Below are positions 1-7,300 of a DNA stretch of 41,056 nt, one piece after another. The notes beneath the pieces were generated by a model. The model saw only the letters and a list, made by a program, of their open reading frames with translations. It was not told where the DNA came from and ran no database searches. The stretch spans positions 1 to 41,056 of the forward strand of contig CAYNSX010000021.1 in assembly GCA_964400165.1 (NCBI GenBank), given 5' to 3'. Position 1 is the stretch's first letter; every line of letters begins with the position of its first letter. Origin of the DNA: CAYNSX01 sp964400165 (GTDB lineage: Bacteria > Armatimonadota > Hebobacteria > CAYNSX01). A program made the position numbers and the translations under genes.

Positions 1-297
1 CCTGGGCGCGCTATGGCAGCGTGATCGTCATGTCCGCCAGGCGGCGGGGGTACTGCGACACTCCCTCACCCGGCCCTGCGGGCCACCCTCTCCCCGGAGC
101 GGAGAGGGACGACGCATCAACCCTGGGCGCGCTATGGCAGCGTGATCGTCATGTCCGCCAGGCGGCGGGGGTACTGCGACACTCCCTCACCCGGCCCTGC
201 GGGCCACCCTCTCCCCGGAGCGGAGAGGGACGACGCATCAACCCTGGGCGCGCTATGGCAGCGTGATCGTCATGTCCGCCAGGCGGCGGGGGTACTG
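1..297. repeat. 121-bp tandem repeat, 2.45 copies, at the window edge
   Basis: The sequence is exactly periodic with period 121: copies at 1-121 and 122-242, then a partial third copy of 55 bases at 243-297. Each unit contains the last 45 bases of the M24-family gene that ends at 253, plus spacer with a hairpin-rich dispersed repeat. The copies are identical. The total length is 2 x 121 + 55, and the periodic part starts at the first base of the window. This fits a loop in an assembly graph built with 55-base words at least as well as a real tandem duplication. Confidence 0.9.
63..109. repeat. Dispersed palindromic intergenic repeat (again at 184-230)
   Basis: A C-rich element: CCCTCACCCGGCC, then GCGGGCCACCC, then the inverted pair TCTCCCC/GGAGAGGGA. 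The second copy at 184-230 belongs to the tandem duplication. A related copy lies at 34639-34682, 34 kb away, so this is an interspersed family and not a chance palindrome. The element follows the stop codon of the minus-strand M24 gene and could fold as a hairpin in its 3' end. Confidence 0.7.
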
Positions 298-1479
298 GTT
301 GAGCGTCTCGCCGCCGCCGGCCCGGACGACGACGGTGTCGGAATGCCGAAAGCCGCCGAAAGACGGGTCGTAGACGCCCGGCTCGATGGTGAAGACCATC
401 CCCTCTTGCAGCACTGTTGCGTCGCCCTCTTCCAGCCAGGGGGCCTCGTGGCCTTCGAGGCCGATAGCGTGGCCGGTGCGGTGCTTGAGGAAGTGCCCCA
501 GGCCCTGGGCGCGCACGGTGTCCAGCGCTTCCTTGTCCACTTCGCCGCAGGTGCGCCCGGCGCGCAGGCCGGTGATGGCGGTGTCCTGGGCATCCACCAT
601 CGCGTCGAACAGGCGCTTGGCGTGGTCGCTGACCGGCGCCACGGCGAACGCCCGCTCGGACTCGGCGCCGTAGCCGCCGACCGAGGCGCCGAACGAGAGG
701 ATGAGGGCGTCGCCCGCTTGCAGGCGCGCCGTGCTCGGGATGGCGTGCGGCAGCGCCGAGCGCTTGCCGAATGGCACCAGCCCGCCGTATGGCGACGGCA
801 GCCCGACGCCGATGGCGTCGGTGAGTTCGTCCTGCATGCGCGTCGAGACTGCCTGGCTGACCGCCTGCAAGATTTCGACCTCGCTGACCGAGCCGTTCTC
901 TTCGATGAACTGCCGCCCGGCGTCGCAGAGCAGGTCGGCGAAATAGCAGGCGCGCCGGATCATCGCAATTTCGTCGGCGTCTTTGACATGGCGCATCGTG
1001 TCGATGACATCGGTGGACTTGAACGCGGCAGCGGGCAGCGGCGCGCGCAGGCGCTCGAGCGAACTGGGGCGCAGCTCCTCGGTGGCAATCGTCGCCTTGC
1101 CCAGTCCGCGCTTGGCGAGCCGCTCCCCAACCCACTCGATGCGGTTTTTCTCGCCCGGGAAGTCGAAGTAACTCTCGATGTCCTTCACCCAGTGGCCGGC
1201 CAACGCGTCCACCTCGAGTTCCGGCACGAACAGCGCCGGCGCGCCCGACTGCGGCAACAGGCACGCCAGCGGCCGTTCGGTCGAGTAGTGGTAGAAGCCG
1301 GTCAGATAGATGATGTTGGTGGCGCTGAAGAGCAGCAGGGCGTCGTGGCCCGACTCCTTCATCTTGGCCTGCACGGCGGCGGTCTTGGCGCGATACCAGC
1401 GCTCCGGCAGGATGTCGCGGCCGTCAACGGCCGGGCCGGGCGAGACAATGCGGACGCGTTGCTGCACTTGGGTGGTCAC
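253..1479 (-). CDS. M24-family (Xaa-Pro peptidase/creatinase fold) hydrolase, metal ligands altered
   Basis: 408 aa. An N-terminal creatinase-like domain (about 25-155) is followed by a pita-bread domain (about 160-400). Active-site landmarks are SALPH (H245), HRTGHAIGLEGHE (H337) and FTIEPGVY (E366). In metal-dependent M24 peptidases the five ligands are D, D, H, E, E. Here the first D is S262 (LSFGA), the second is E273 (GYGAESER) and the last E is S380 (RHSD). E275 in SER matches the position of the catalytic glutamate of creatinase, a metal-free member of the fold. The family call is secure. The reaction is not: a metal-independent amidinohydrolase-like or ectoine-hydrolase-like enzyme is possible. 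The start is GTG, with GGAGG about 12 bases upstream. The 3' end lies in the tandem repeat. Confidence 0.85.
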   Translation of the reverse strand: MTTQVQQRVRIVSPGPAVDGRDILPERWYRAKTAAVQAKMKESGHDALLLFSATNIIYLTGFYHYSTERPLACLLPQSGAPALFVPELEVDALAGHWVKDIESYFDFPGEKNRIEWVGERLAKRGLGKATIATEELRPSSLERLRAPLPAAAFKSTDVIDTMRHVKDADEIAMIRRACYFADLLCDAGRQFIEENGSVSEVEILQAVSQAVSTRMQDELTDAIGVGLPSPYGGLVPFGKRSALPHAIPSTARLQAGDALILSFGASVGGYGAESERAFAVAPVSDHAKRLFDAMVDAQDTAITGLRAGRTCGEVDKEALDTVRAQGLGHFLKHRTGHAIGLEGHEAPWLEEGDATVLQEGMVFTIEPGVYDPSFGGFRHSDTVVVRAGGGETLNQYPRRLADMTITLP

Positions 1480-1598
1480 GGGGAGAGTCCTCCGCCAGTG
1501 GATTCGCCGCCGAGCCCGGTCTCCCTATGACCGCGGCGGCGCAGGAATCCAGGCGGCGCTACAGAACCTCGGCAGCAGTCCATTCTCGGAGGCCTGCA

Positions 1599-1913
1599 AT
1601 GCCGTATTTCGTGCGCTTGGTCCGGCTCACCGCAGCCGGGGCGAAGAACACCAAGAATTTCGGCAAGATGGTGGACTCGTCGAAGAAAATCTTCGCGAGC
1701 AACGGCGTCCGCCTTGTCGACGCCTACGCCACCTTCGGCAAGTACGATGTGGTGGCCGTGGTCGACGCCCCGAATGAGGCCGCGATGGCGCGTGTCGGCG
1801 CCGCGGTAGCGGCGCAGGGGTACTTTGCCGTGCAGACGATGGCGGCGATGAAACTCGACGCCTTCACCCGCACCGTCAGCGGCAAGGCGCCCGCCAAGAA
1901 GAAGCGCGGCTAG
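1599..1913 (+). CDS. GYD-domain protein
   Basis: 104 aa. The start is ATG 1599 with GGAGG at 1588-1592; the reading frame is open further upstream, but that part looks non-coding. The protein resembles the GYD family of small alpha/beta (ferredoxin-like dimer) proteins: FVRLVRLTAAGAKN, a signature GKYD in place of GYD, then VVAVVDAPNEAAMARV, and a basic tail KAPAKKKRG. Its molecular role is unknown. The stop codon TAG overlaps the stop codon of the convergent trxB by three bases (CTAG, 1910-1913), so the two transcripts must end by running into each other. Confidence 0.85.
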   Translation: MPYFVRLVRLTAAGAKNTKNFGKMVDSSKKIFASNGVRLVDAYATFGKYDVVAVVDAPNEAAMARVGAAVAAQGYFAVQTMAAMKLDAFTRTVSGKAPAKKKRG

Positions 1914-2854
1914 ACGCCTTCCTGCGCGCCCAGCCAGCGCTCGGCATCGAGCGCCGCCATGCAGCCCATGCCGGCGGCGGTGACGGCCTGGCGGTAAATG
2001 TGGTCGACACAATCCCCGGCGGCGAACACCCCGGGGATTTTTGTTTTCGTGCCGTCGTGGACGAGCAGGTAGCCGTTCGGGTCGAGGTCGAGCACGCCCT
2101 TGAAGAGGCCGGTGTTCGGCTCGTGGCCGATAGCGAGGAAGACGGCGTCCACCGCCAAGTCTTCGACGACACCGTTGTCAGTCGCTTGCAGGCGGGCGCC
2201 GGTCACTTTGCCCTTGGCCGGGTCGAAGACCTCGACCACTTGCCGGTTCCATTTGATGTCAATCTTGTCGTTGTTCAGGACGCGCTCCTGCATAATCTTC
2301 GAGGCGCGGAATTCGTGGCGGCGATGGACGAGCGTCACCTTGCGCACCAGCCGCGAGAGGTACAGCGATTCTTCCATCGCCGAATCGCCGCCGCCGACGA
2401 CGATGATGTCCTTGCCCTTGAAGAACGCGCCGTCGCAGGTGGCGCAAGTCGAGAGGCCGTGGCCGAGCAGCGACTGCTCGGCGGGCAGCCCGAGCATCCG
2501 CGGCGCGGCGCCGGTGGCGATGATCAGTGCGTCGCAGGTGTATTCGGCGTCGGCGTCGGTGGTCAGCCGGAACGGGCGCTTGCTCAAATCGGCCTTCGTC
2601 ACCAGCCCGTACTCGGTGCGCGTGCCGAAGCGCTCCGCCTGCTTCTGCATCGCCTCCATCAAGTCCGGGCCTTGAATTCCGTCGATGAAGCCGGGGTAGT
2701 TCTCGACTTCGGTGGTCGTCGCCAGTTGGCCGCCGGGCGTGCTGCCGGAGATGAGGACGGGCAGCAGTTCGGCGCGCGCCGCGTAGATGGCGGCGGTCCA
2801 GCCGGCGCAACCGGAACCGAGAATGAGGACAGGGGCGTGCGCGGTCGCAGGCAT
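1910..2854 (-). CDS. trxB: Thioredoxin reductase (NADPH)
   Basis: 314 aa. It reduces thioredoxin with NADPH through FAD and a redox disulfide in the cytoplasm. The FAD motif is GSGCAGWTAAIYAARA (about 13-28), where most members read GSGPAGYTAA; the Pro-to-Cys and Tyr-to-Trp changes sit next to the flavin. Other landmarks are PGGQLATTTEVENYPGF, the active-site CATC (C137, C140), the NADPH motif GGGDSAMEE (about 154-162) and the C-terminal FAD motif AAGDCVDHIYRQA. The length is normal. ATG 2854 is preferred because GGAGA lies at the right distance upstream; the frame stays open another 260 bases without family similarity. The gene is divergent from the SDR gene, with a 142-base spacer. Confidence 0.96.
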   Translation of the reverse strand: MPATAHAPVLILGSGCAGWTAAIYAARAELLPVLISGSTPGGQLATTTEVENYPGFIDGIQGPDLMEAMQKQAERFGTRTEYGLVTKADLSKRPFRLTTDADAEYTCDALIIATGAAPRMLGLPAEQSLLGHGLSTCATCDGAFFKGKDIIVVGGGDSAMEESLYLSRLVRKVTLVHRRHEFRASKIMQERVLNNDKIDIKWNRQVVEVFDPAKGKVTGARLQATDNGVVEDLAVDAVFLAIGHEPNTGLFKGVLDLDPNGYLLVHDGTKTKIPGVFAAGDCVDHIYRQAVTAAGMGCMAALDAERWLGAQEGV

Positions 2855-2996
2855 GCGGTCTCTCCAACGGCACTCGTCGCGCCGCGGTTCCCGTGCGGAC
2901 AGGGATTCCCCGCCTGGGAAGCGAAGCGTTGCGGCGGAGGCACGGTAACGACTTGAGCGCTGCACTGTCAATCGCGCGCGCCGCGCGCCATTCGCA

Positions 2997-3761
2997 ATGA
3001 CGGACGCCGCCCCGCTCGCCGGGCGCGTCGCCCTCGTCACCGGCAGCGCCGGGCGCGGGATGGGGCGCTCGACCGCTCTCACCCTCGCCCGCGACGGCGC
3101 CGATGTCATCATCAATTATGGCACCCACCGCGATGCGCCCGACGAGGCCGCCGCCGTCGCCCGCGCCGTCGAGGAGTTCGGACGCGGGGCGCTCGTCTGC
3201 AAGGCGAGCGTGGTGCAGCCCGCGGAAGTGAAGGCGATGGTCGAGCAGGCCGTCGCCGCCTTCGGGCGCCTCGACATTCTGGTCAACAACGCCGGCGGCG
3301 GCTGGCGACTGGCCGACCTGCCCGACATCGCCGACGACCGCTGGCGCGCCGTCGTGCAGGCGGAAATCGACGGCGCTTTCTTCCCCATCAAGTACGCGCT
3401 CCCGCATATGCGCCGGCAGCGCTGGGGGCGCATCATCAACATTTGCGGCTTCCGCAATGAGGCCTGGGACGGCCCGCCCTACGATTACATGGCGGGCAAG
3501 GTCGGGCGCCTGCAATTGGGCCGGCAGATGGTGGAGAGCGAGCGCCAGCACGGCATCACCGTCAACGCCGTCTGCCCGGGCACGATCGACGGCCTCGACT
3601 TCGACGCCGCGCAAGCAATGACCCGGCACGGCGGCGATTGGCCGGCCCGCGAATGGCCGACGCCGCAGGACACCGCCGAGGTGATCGCCTTCCTGTGCAG
3701 CGAGGCGGGCCGGTTTGTCAGCGGCAGCGTCATCGGGATTCCCGGCCGCCCCAGGCAGTGA
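2997..3761 (+). CDS. SDR-family oxidoreductase lacking the catalytic serine
   Basis: 254 aa, a classical short-chain dehydrogenase/reductase Rossmann fold. The nucleotide-binding loop is TGSAGRGMG (15-23, one residue longer than the usual TGxxxGxG), followed by NNAG (97-100) and the catalytic pair YMAGK (Y164, K168). The serine normally found 13 residues before the tyrosine is G151 (sequence INICGF, where most members read NISS). The C-terminus VSGSVIGIPGRPRQ is slightly unusual. An altered mechanism or a non-catalytic role is possible. The gene is translationally coupled (GTGA overlap) to the ribokinase, which suggests a shared sugar or polyol substrate, but this is inference. Confidence 0.9.
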   Translation: MTDAAPLAGRVALVTGSAGRGMGRSTALTLARDGADVIINYGTHRDAPDEAAAVARAVEEFGRGALVCKASVVQPAEVKAMVEQAVAAFGRLDILVNNAGGGWRLADLPDIADDRWRAVVQAEIDGAFFPIKYALPHMRRQRWGRIINICGFRNEAWDGPPYDYMAGKVGRLQLGRQMVESERQHGITVNAVCPGTIDGLDFDAAQAMTRHGGDWPAREWPTPQDTAEVIAFLCSEAGRFVSGSVIGIPGRPRQ

Positions 3762-4708
3762 GCGCGCCCCGCATCGTCGTCGTCGGCAGCGCCAACACCG
3801 ACTTGGTGGTGAAACTGCCGCGCTTGCCGCGGCCCGGCGAGACGATGCTCGGCGGCGAGTTCCTCATCGCGCCCGGCGGCAAGGGCGCCAACCAGGCCGT
3901 CGCCGCCGCCCGCCTCGGGGCTGACACGACCTTCATCGGCTGCCTCCGCGGCGACCAATTCGGCGATGATGTCTTCGCCGCCATCGCCGGCGCCGGCGTG
4001 GACCCCCGCTACATCTGCCGCGCCGACGAGCGCCACACCGGCGTCGGCCTGATTATGGTCGGCCCCGACGGCGAGAATATGATTGGCGTCGCGTCGGGCG
4101 CCAACCACCACCTCTTCCCCGAACACCTGGACGCCGCCCGCGCCGCCTTCGACGGCGCGCAGGCGGTGCTCTCGCAACTGGAAGTCCCTCCCGAAACCAT
4201 TCTCCACTCCGCCGAACTCGCCGCAGAGTACTGCGCTCGCTTCATTCTCAATCCGGCGCCGGCGGCGCCGCTGCCGCAAGAACTCTTCGCCCGTGTTTCC
4301 ATCCTCGTGCCCAACCGCGTCGAACTCGCTTTTCACACCGGACTGCCGACGGGCACGCTCGAAGAAGTCACCGCCGCCGCCGCGTCGCTGCTGGCACGGG
4401 GCGTCGGGGCGGTTGTCACGACGCTTGGTCCGGAAGGCGCCATCGTCTTCTCCGCCGATGGCGCCGCGCACTTTCCGGCGCCGCCCGTCCACGCGGTGGA
4501 CGCCACCGCCGCCGGCGACACTTTCTGCGGCGCGCTGGCGGTGCTGCTGGCGGAGGGCAGTGATCTGCACGACGCGGTGCGCTACGCGGTGGCGGCGGCG
4601 AGTCTCTCGGTCACGCGCCTGGGCGCGATTCCGTCCATCCCGACGCGCGCGGAAGTCGAGCAGTTCTTGCTAGAGGCTAGAGCGGCACCACTTCGGTCCG
4701 CGTCCTAA
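3758..4708 (+). CDS. rbsK: Ribokinase-like PfkB carbohydrate kinase
   Basis: 316 aa from GTG 3758, which overlaps the stop codon of the SDR gene (GTGA). The protein starts VSAPRIVVVGSANTD as ribokinases do. It has the substrate motif PGGKGANQAVAAARLG (39-54) and the PfkB signature DATAAGDTFCG (catalytic base D254; the usual GAGD is AAGD here). It would phosphorylate ribose or a similar sugar at a terminal hydroxyl with ATP. No ribose transporter lies nearby. The last 32 bases overlap the 3' end of the convergent mqnD fusion gene. Confidence 0.88.
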   Translation: MSAPRIVVVGSANTDLVVKLPRLPRPGETMLGGEFLIAPGGKGANQAVAAARLGADTTFIGCLRGDQFGDDVFAAIAGAGVDPRYICRADERHTGVGLIMVGPDGENMIGVASGANHHLFPEHLDAARAAFDGAQAVLSQLEVPPETILHSAELAAEYCARFILNPAPAAPLPQELFARVSILVPNRVELAFHTGLPTGTLEEVTAAAASLLARGVGAVVTTLGPEGAIVFSADGAAHFPAPPVHAVDATAAGDTFCGALAVLLAEGSDLHDAVRYAVAAASLSVTRLGAIPSIPTRAEVEQFLLEARAAPLRSAS

Positions 4709-6050
4709 AGAATACCGGAGTCTTCAGCGACACTTCTCCGATTTGCTCCCGCCGTGGCGCAAGACGAAAGAGTCGGTCCAGTGCTCGCGTCAGCACCGCG
4801 ACTTCGTGCGAAAACTTCAGTTGCAAATCCACACCGTTGGCCTCCCAATTCAATTCAAGCTTCAGATGCACCTGAACCGTCTTCTCGTCCTTCTGCTTGA
4901 GCGAAACGCCGATCACGTGTGCCTTGCCAAGCGAGTCTGTGGCTACGGTTTCGACGCGGACGCCCTCGATGCTTGGCAGCCCATTAATGAAGACATCAAA
5001 ATCGACCCTGCGGGGCGGCATCAGAACAGTGTAAGCGACCTTGCCCGTCAGCGGGAGCGACGGATGGTGCTGCGAGCGGATGTGCCACCACACTCCGGCG
5101 AGCAGCGCTGCCAGGATGGCGAGCACCAGCATCGGCATGCGCATCGAGCGCTTCGGGCGCTTCGTCGCTTCGGGAGTGGCGTCAGACAAGAATGCGTCCT
5201 CGCGACGCGATTGTACGGAAACCGAGACCGGCGCGGCGGTGAGCAGCCCCAGTTCCCGCGCCCGGTCGTGCAAGAGACGCACGGCGGCGCGGCCGTCGCC
5301 GCCGAGGTCGAGCGTGTACTCGTTCACATACATCTGCACGAAGCGCTTCGCCCGCTCACGGTCAAGGCCGCGGGCGTAGCCGAGTGCGTGGTCGAGCGCC
5401 TCGTCGAGGTGCTCGATGGCATACTCGATGCTGCGCCGCATCGCCCGCCCGGCGCGGGCGCGCACTTCGTTAGGCAGATCGCGGCGGATGACATTCACGC
5501 CGAGCGGCAGCGGCAGGCCGGTGGTGCGCTTCCATTCGACGCCGAAGTCCATCACGAGGTGCAAACCCTCGTCGGCGTAAGTCAGCTGCCCTTCGTGAAT
5601 GACGACTCCGGCCCGCGCCGCGCCGGACTTGACCGCATCGAACACCGCATCGAACGGCACCGCCGCAAATTCCGCCCCGGGCAGAAAGATGCGCGCCAGC
5701 AGGTGCGCGGTGGTGAACTGCCCCGGATGCGCCACGCGCTCGCCCTGCAACTGTTCGGGCGTCAGCGGTTCCGCCGCCACCACGATCGGCCCGTAGTCAT
5801 CGCCGACGCTGGCGCCGCACGCCATCACCTCGTAGCGGTCGCCGATGCGCCCCGCCGCCAACACCGACACCGCGGAAATGTCCAGCCGCCCCTCGAGCGC
5901 CCACTCGTTCAGCGTCTGGATGTCGCGCAGGATGTGCTCGAATTCGATGCCCTCGCTGTCCACCTTGCCGGTGGCGAGCGCGTAGAACATCAGGGCGTCG
6001 TCGGCGTCGGGGCTGTGTCCGAGTTGCAGGCGGACGGGTGCCGCGCTCAT
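4677..6050 (-). CDS. mqnD: MqnD (1,4-dihydroxy-6-naphthoate synthase) fused to a membrane-anchored C-terminal domain
   Basis: 457 aa. Residues 1-272 are a full MqnD of the futalosine menaquinone pathway: GHSPDADDALMFYAL near the N-terminus, DISAVSVLAAG, and IHEGQLTY with the catalytic-type histidine H152. MqnD proteins normally end here at about 275 aa. The frame continues with a linker of about 30 residues, a basic stretch KRPKRSMR, one transmembrane helix (about 305-322, MPMLVLAILAALLAGV) and about 130 residues I cannot assign, rich in beta-type patterns. The tail would lie outside the membrane. The DNA of the tail (4677 to about 5200) is visibly less GC-rich than the mqnD part. The start ATG overlaps the stop of the upstream permease gene (ATGA), so translation is probably coupled. 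Confidence 0.88.
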   Translation of the reverse strand: MSAAPVRLQLGHSPDADDALMFYALATGKVDSEGIEFEHILRDIQTLNEWALEGRLDISAVSVLAAGRIGDRYEVMACGASVGDDYGPIVVAAEPLTPEQLQGERVAHPGQFTTAHLLARIFLPGAEFAAVPFDAVFDAVKSGAARAGVVIHEGQLTYADEGLHLVMDFGVEWKRTTGLPLPLGVNVIRRDLPNEVRARAGRAMRRSIEYAIEHLDEALDHALGYARGLDRERAKRFVQMYVNEYTLDLGGDGRAAVRLLHDRARELGLLTAAPVSVSVQSRREDAFLSDATPEATKRPKRSMRMPMLVLAILAALLAGVWWHIRSQHHPSLPLTGKVAYTVLMPPRRVDFDVFINGLPSIEGVRVETVATDSLGKAHVIGVSLKQKDEKTVQVHLKLELNWEANGVDLQLKFSHEVAVLTRALDRLFRLAPRREQIGEVSLKTPVFFRTRTEVVPL

Positions 6051-7291
6051 TCGTGGCGCAGGGCCGTCACCGGGTCAAGCCGCGCCGCCCGCCAGGCCGG
6101 ATAGACGCCGGAAATCAGGCCGACTGTCACCGCGAACCCGAACCCGAACAACGCCAGCCAGATCGGCACCGCCATCGGGAAGAGATTATCCCCGCCGCCC
6201 GCGCCGGAGCCCGGCCCGGCCGGCGCCGGAATCATCGAGACGATGGTCGACAGTCCGACACCCACACCCACACCCGCCAGTCCGCCGATGCCGGAGAGCG
6301 TCCCCGCTTCAATCAGGAACTGCAGCAGGATGTCTTTGCGTCGCGCGCCGACGGCCTTGCGCAATCCGATTTCCTTCGTGCGCTCGGTCACGGACACCAG
6401 CATAATGTTCATGATTCCGATGCCGCCCACCAGCAGCGCCAGCGCGCCGATGGCGCCGAGCACCATCCCGAACATCGCCATCACCCGCGCGAAAGTCTCC
6501 ATGAAAGACTTCTGACTTTCGACCGTGAAGATGGGTTTGTTGTCGTAGCGCCGCATCAAGATGCCCCAGATTTCGTCGGCGGCCTCATTGCCCTTTTCCG
6601 GCTCGGTCGGCGTCGCCGCGATGAACGACACGGCGTCGGACCCGAGGATGCGCTTCTGCACCGTCGTGATGGGGAAGTAGACATAATTGTCCATGTCCTC
6701 GCCCATCATCTGCCCGCGTTCCTTCAACACGCCCACGACCGTGGCATGCACGCCGCCGACCATCAGCGCCTTGCCGACCGGCTGCTCGCCATTGCGGAAC
6801 AGTTTCTGGCTGACATCCGACCCGAGTACGCAAATGGGCGCCCATTCCTCGACATCCTGCGGCGTCACGAAGCGCCCGTTGTTCACTTCCACGCGATACA
6901 CCCGCAAATACGAATCCATCACGCCGGCGACCTGCACATCATATTCCTTGTCCAGGTACTTCGCCTTGCCCGCCCACCCCGCCATCGGCGAGACTTCCTT
7001 GAGCACGGTCGACTCGCGCTTGATCATTTCGAAATCGTCGTTGGTCATCGTCTCGATGGGGACGACGCCGCCGGCCTCGCGGTAGCGCCACGGCGAGAAG
7101 AACACCCAAATCAGGTCGGAGCCCAGCTTCTCGAATTCGGACCGGACCTGCTTTTCCATCCCGGTGATGATGGCGACATTCAGCAGTACCGCGGTCACGC
7201 CGATGATGACGCCCAGCATCGTGAGCGACGAACGCAACTTGTTCGCCATCACGGTCATCAACGCCAGCCGGACGCTCTCAAACCAGCGCAT
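6047..7291 (-). CDS. MacB-type ABC transporter permease (FtsX/MacB-PCD family)
   Basis: 414 aa. The first transmembrane segment (about 20-45, SLTMLGVIIGVTAVLLNVA) is followed by a periplasmic MacB-PCD domain (about 50-265) and three C-terminal segments. Typical motifs are LVGGIGIMNIMLVSVTERT, KEIGLRKAVGAR and a terminal PAWRAARLDPVTALRHE. In MacB-like mechanotransmission systems this subunit moves substrates, or works on the periplasmic side, driven by a cytoplasmic ATPase. No ATPase domain or gene is present next to it. ATG is preceded by AGGAGA. The adaptor gene lies 9 bases upstream and mqnD overlaps downstream, so the three form one transcription unit. Confidence 0.92.
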   Translation of the reverse strand: MRWFESVRLALMTVMANKLRSSLTMLGVIIGVTAVLLNVAIITGMEKQVRSEFEKLGSDLIWVFFSPWRYREAGGVVPIETMTNDDFEMIKRESTVLKEVSPMAGWAGKAKYLDKEYDVQVAGVMDSYLRVYRVEVNNGRFVTPQDVEEWAPICVLGSDVSQKLFRNGEQPVGKALMVGGVHATVVGVLKERGQMMGEDMDNYVYFPITTVQKRILGSDAVSFIAATPTEPEKGNEAADEIWGILMRRYDNKPIFTVESQKSFMETFARVMAMFGMVLGAIGALALLVGGIGIMNIMLVSVTERTKEIGLRKAVGARRKDILLQFLIEAGTLSGIGGLAGVGVGVGLSTIVSMIPAPAGPGSGAGGGDNLFPMAVPIWLALFGFGFAVTVGLISGVYPAWRAARLDPVTALRHE

Positions 7292-7300
7292 CGCGGTCTC

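Noticed and set aside
142..1530. Plus-strand open frame of 462 codons over the M24 gene
   Set aside because: Mirror frame of a well-supported minus-strand gene; no ribosome binding site and no recognisable domain.
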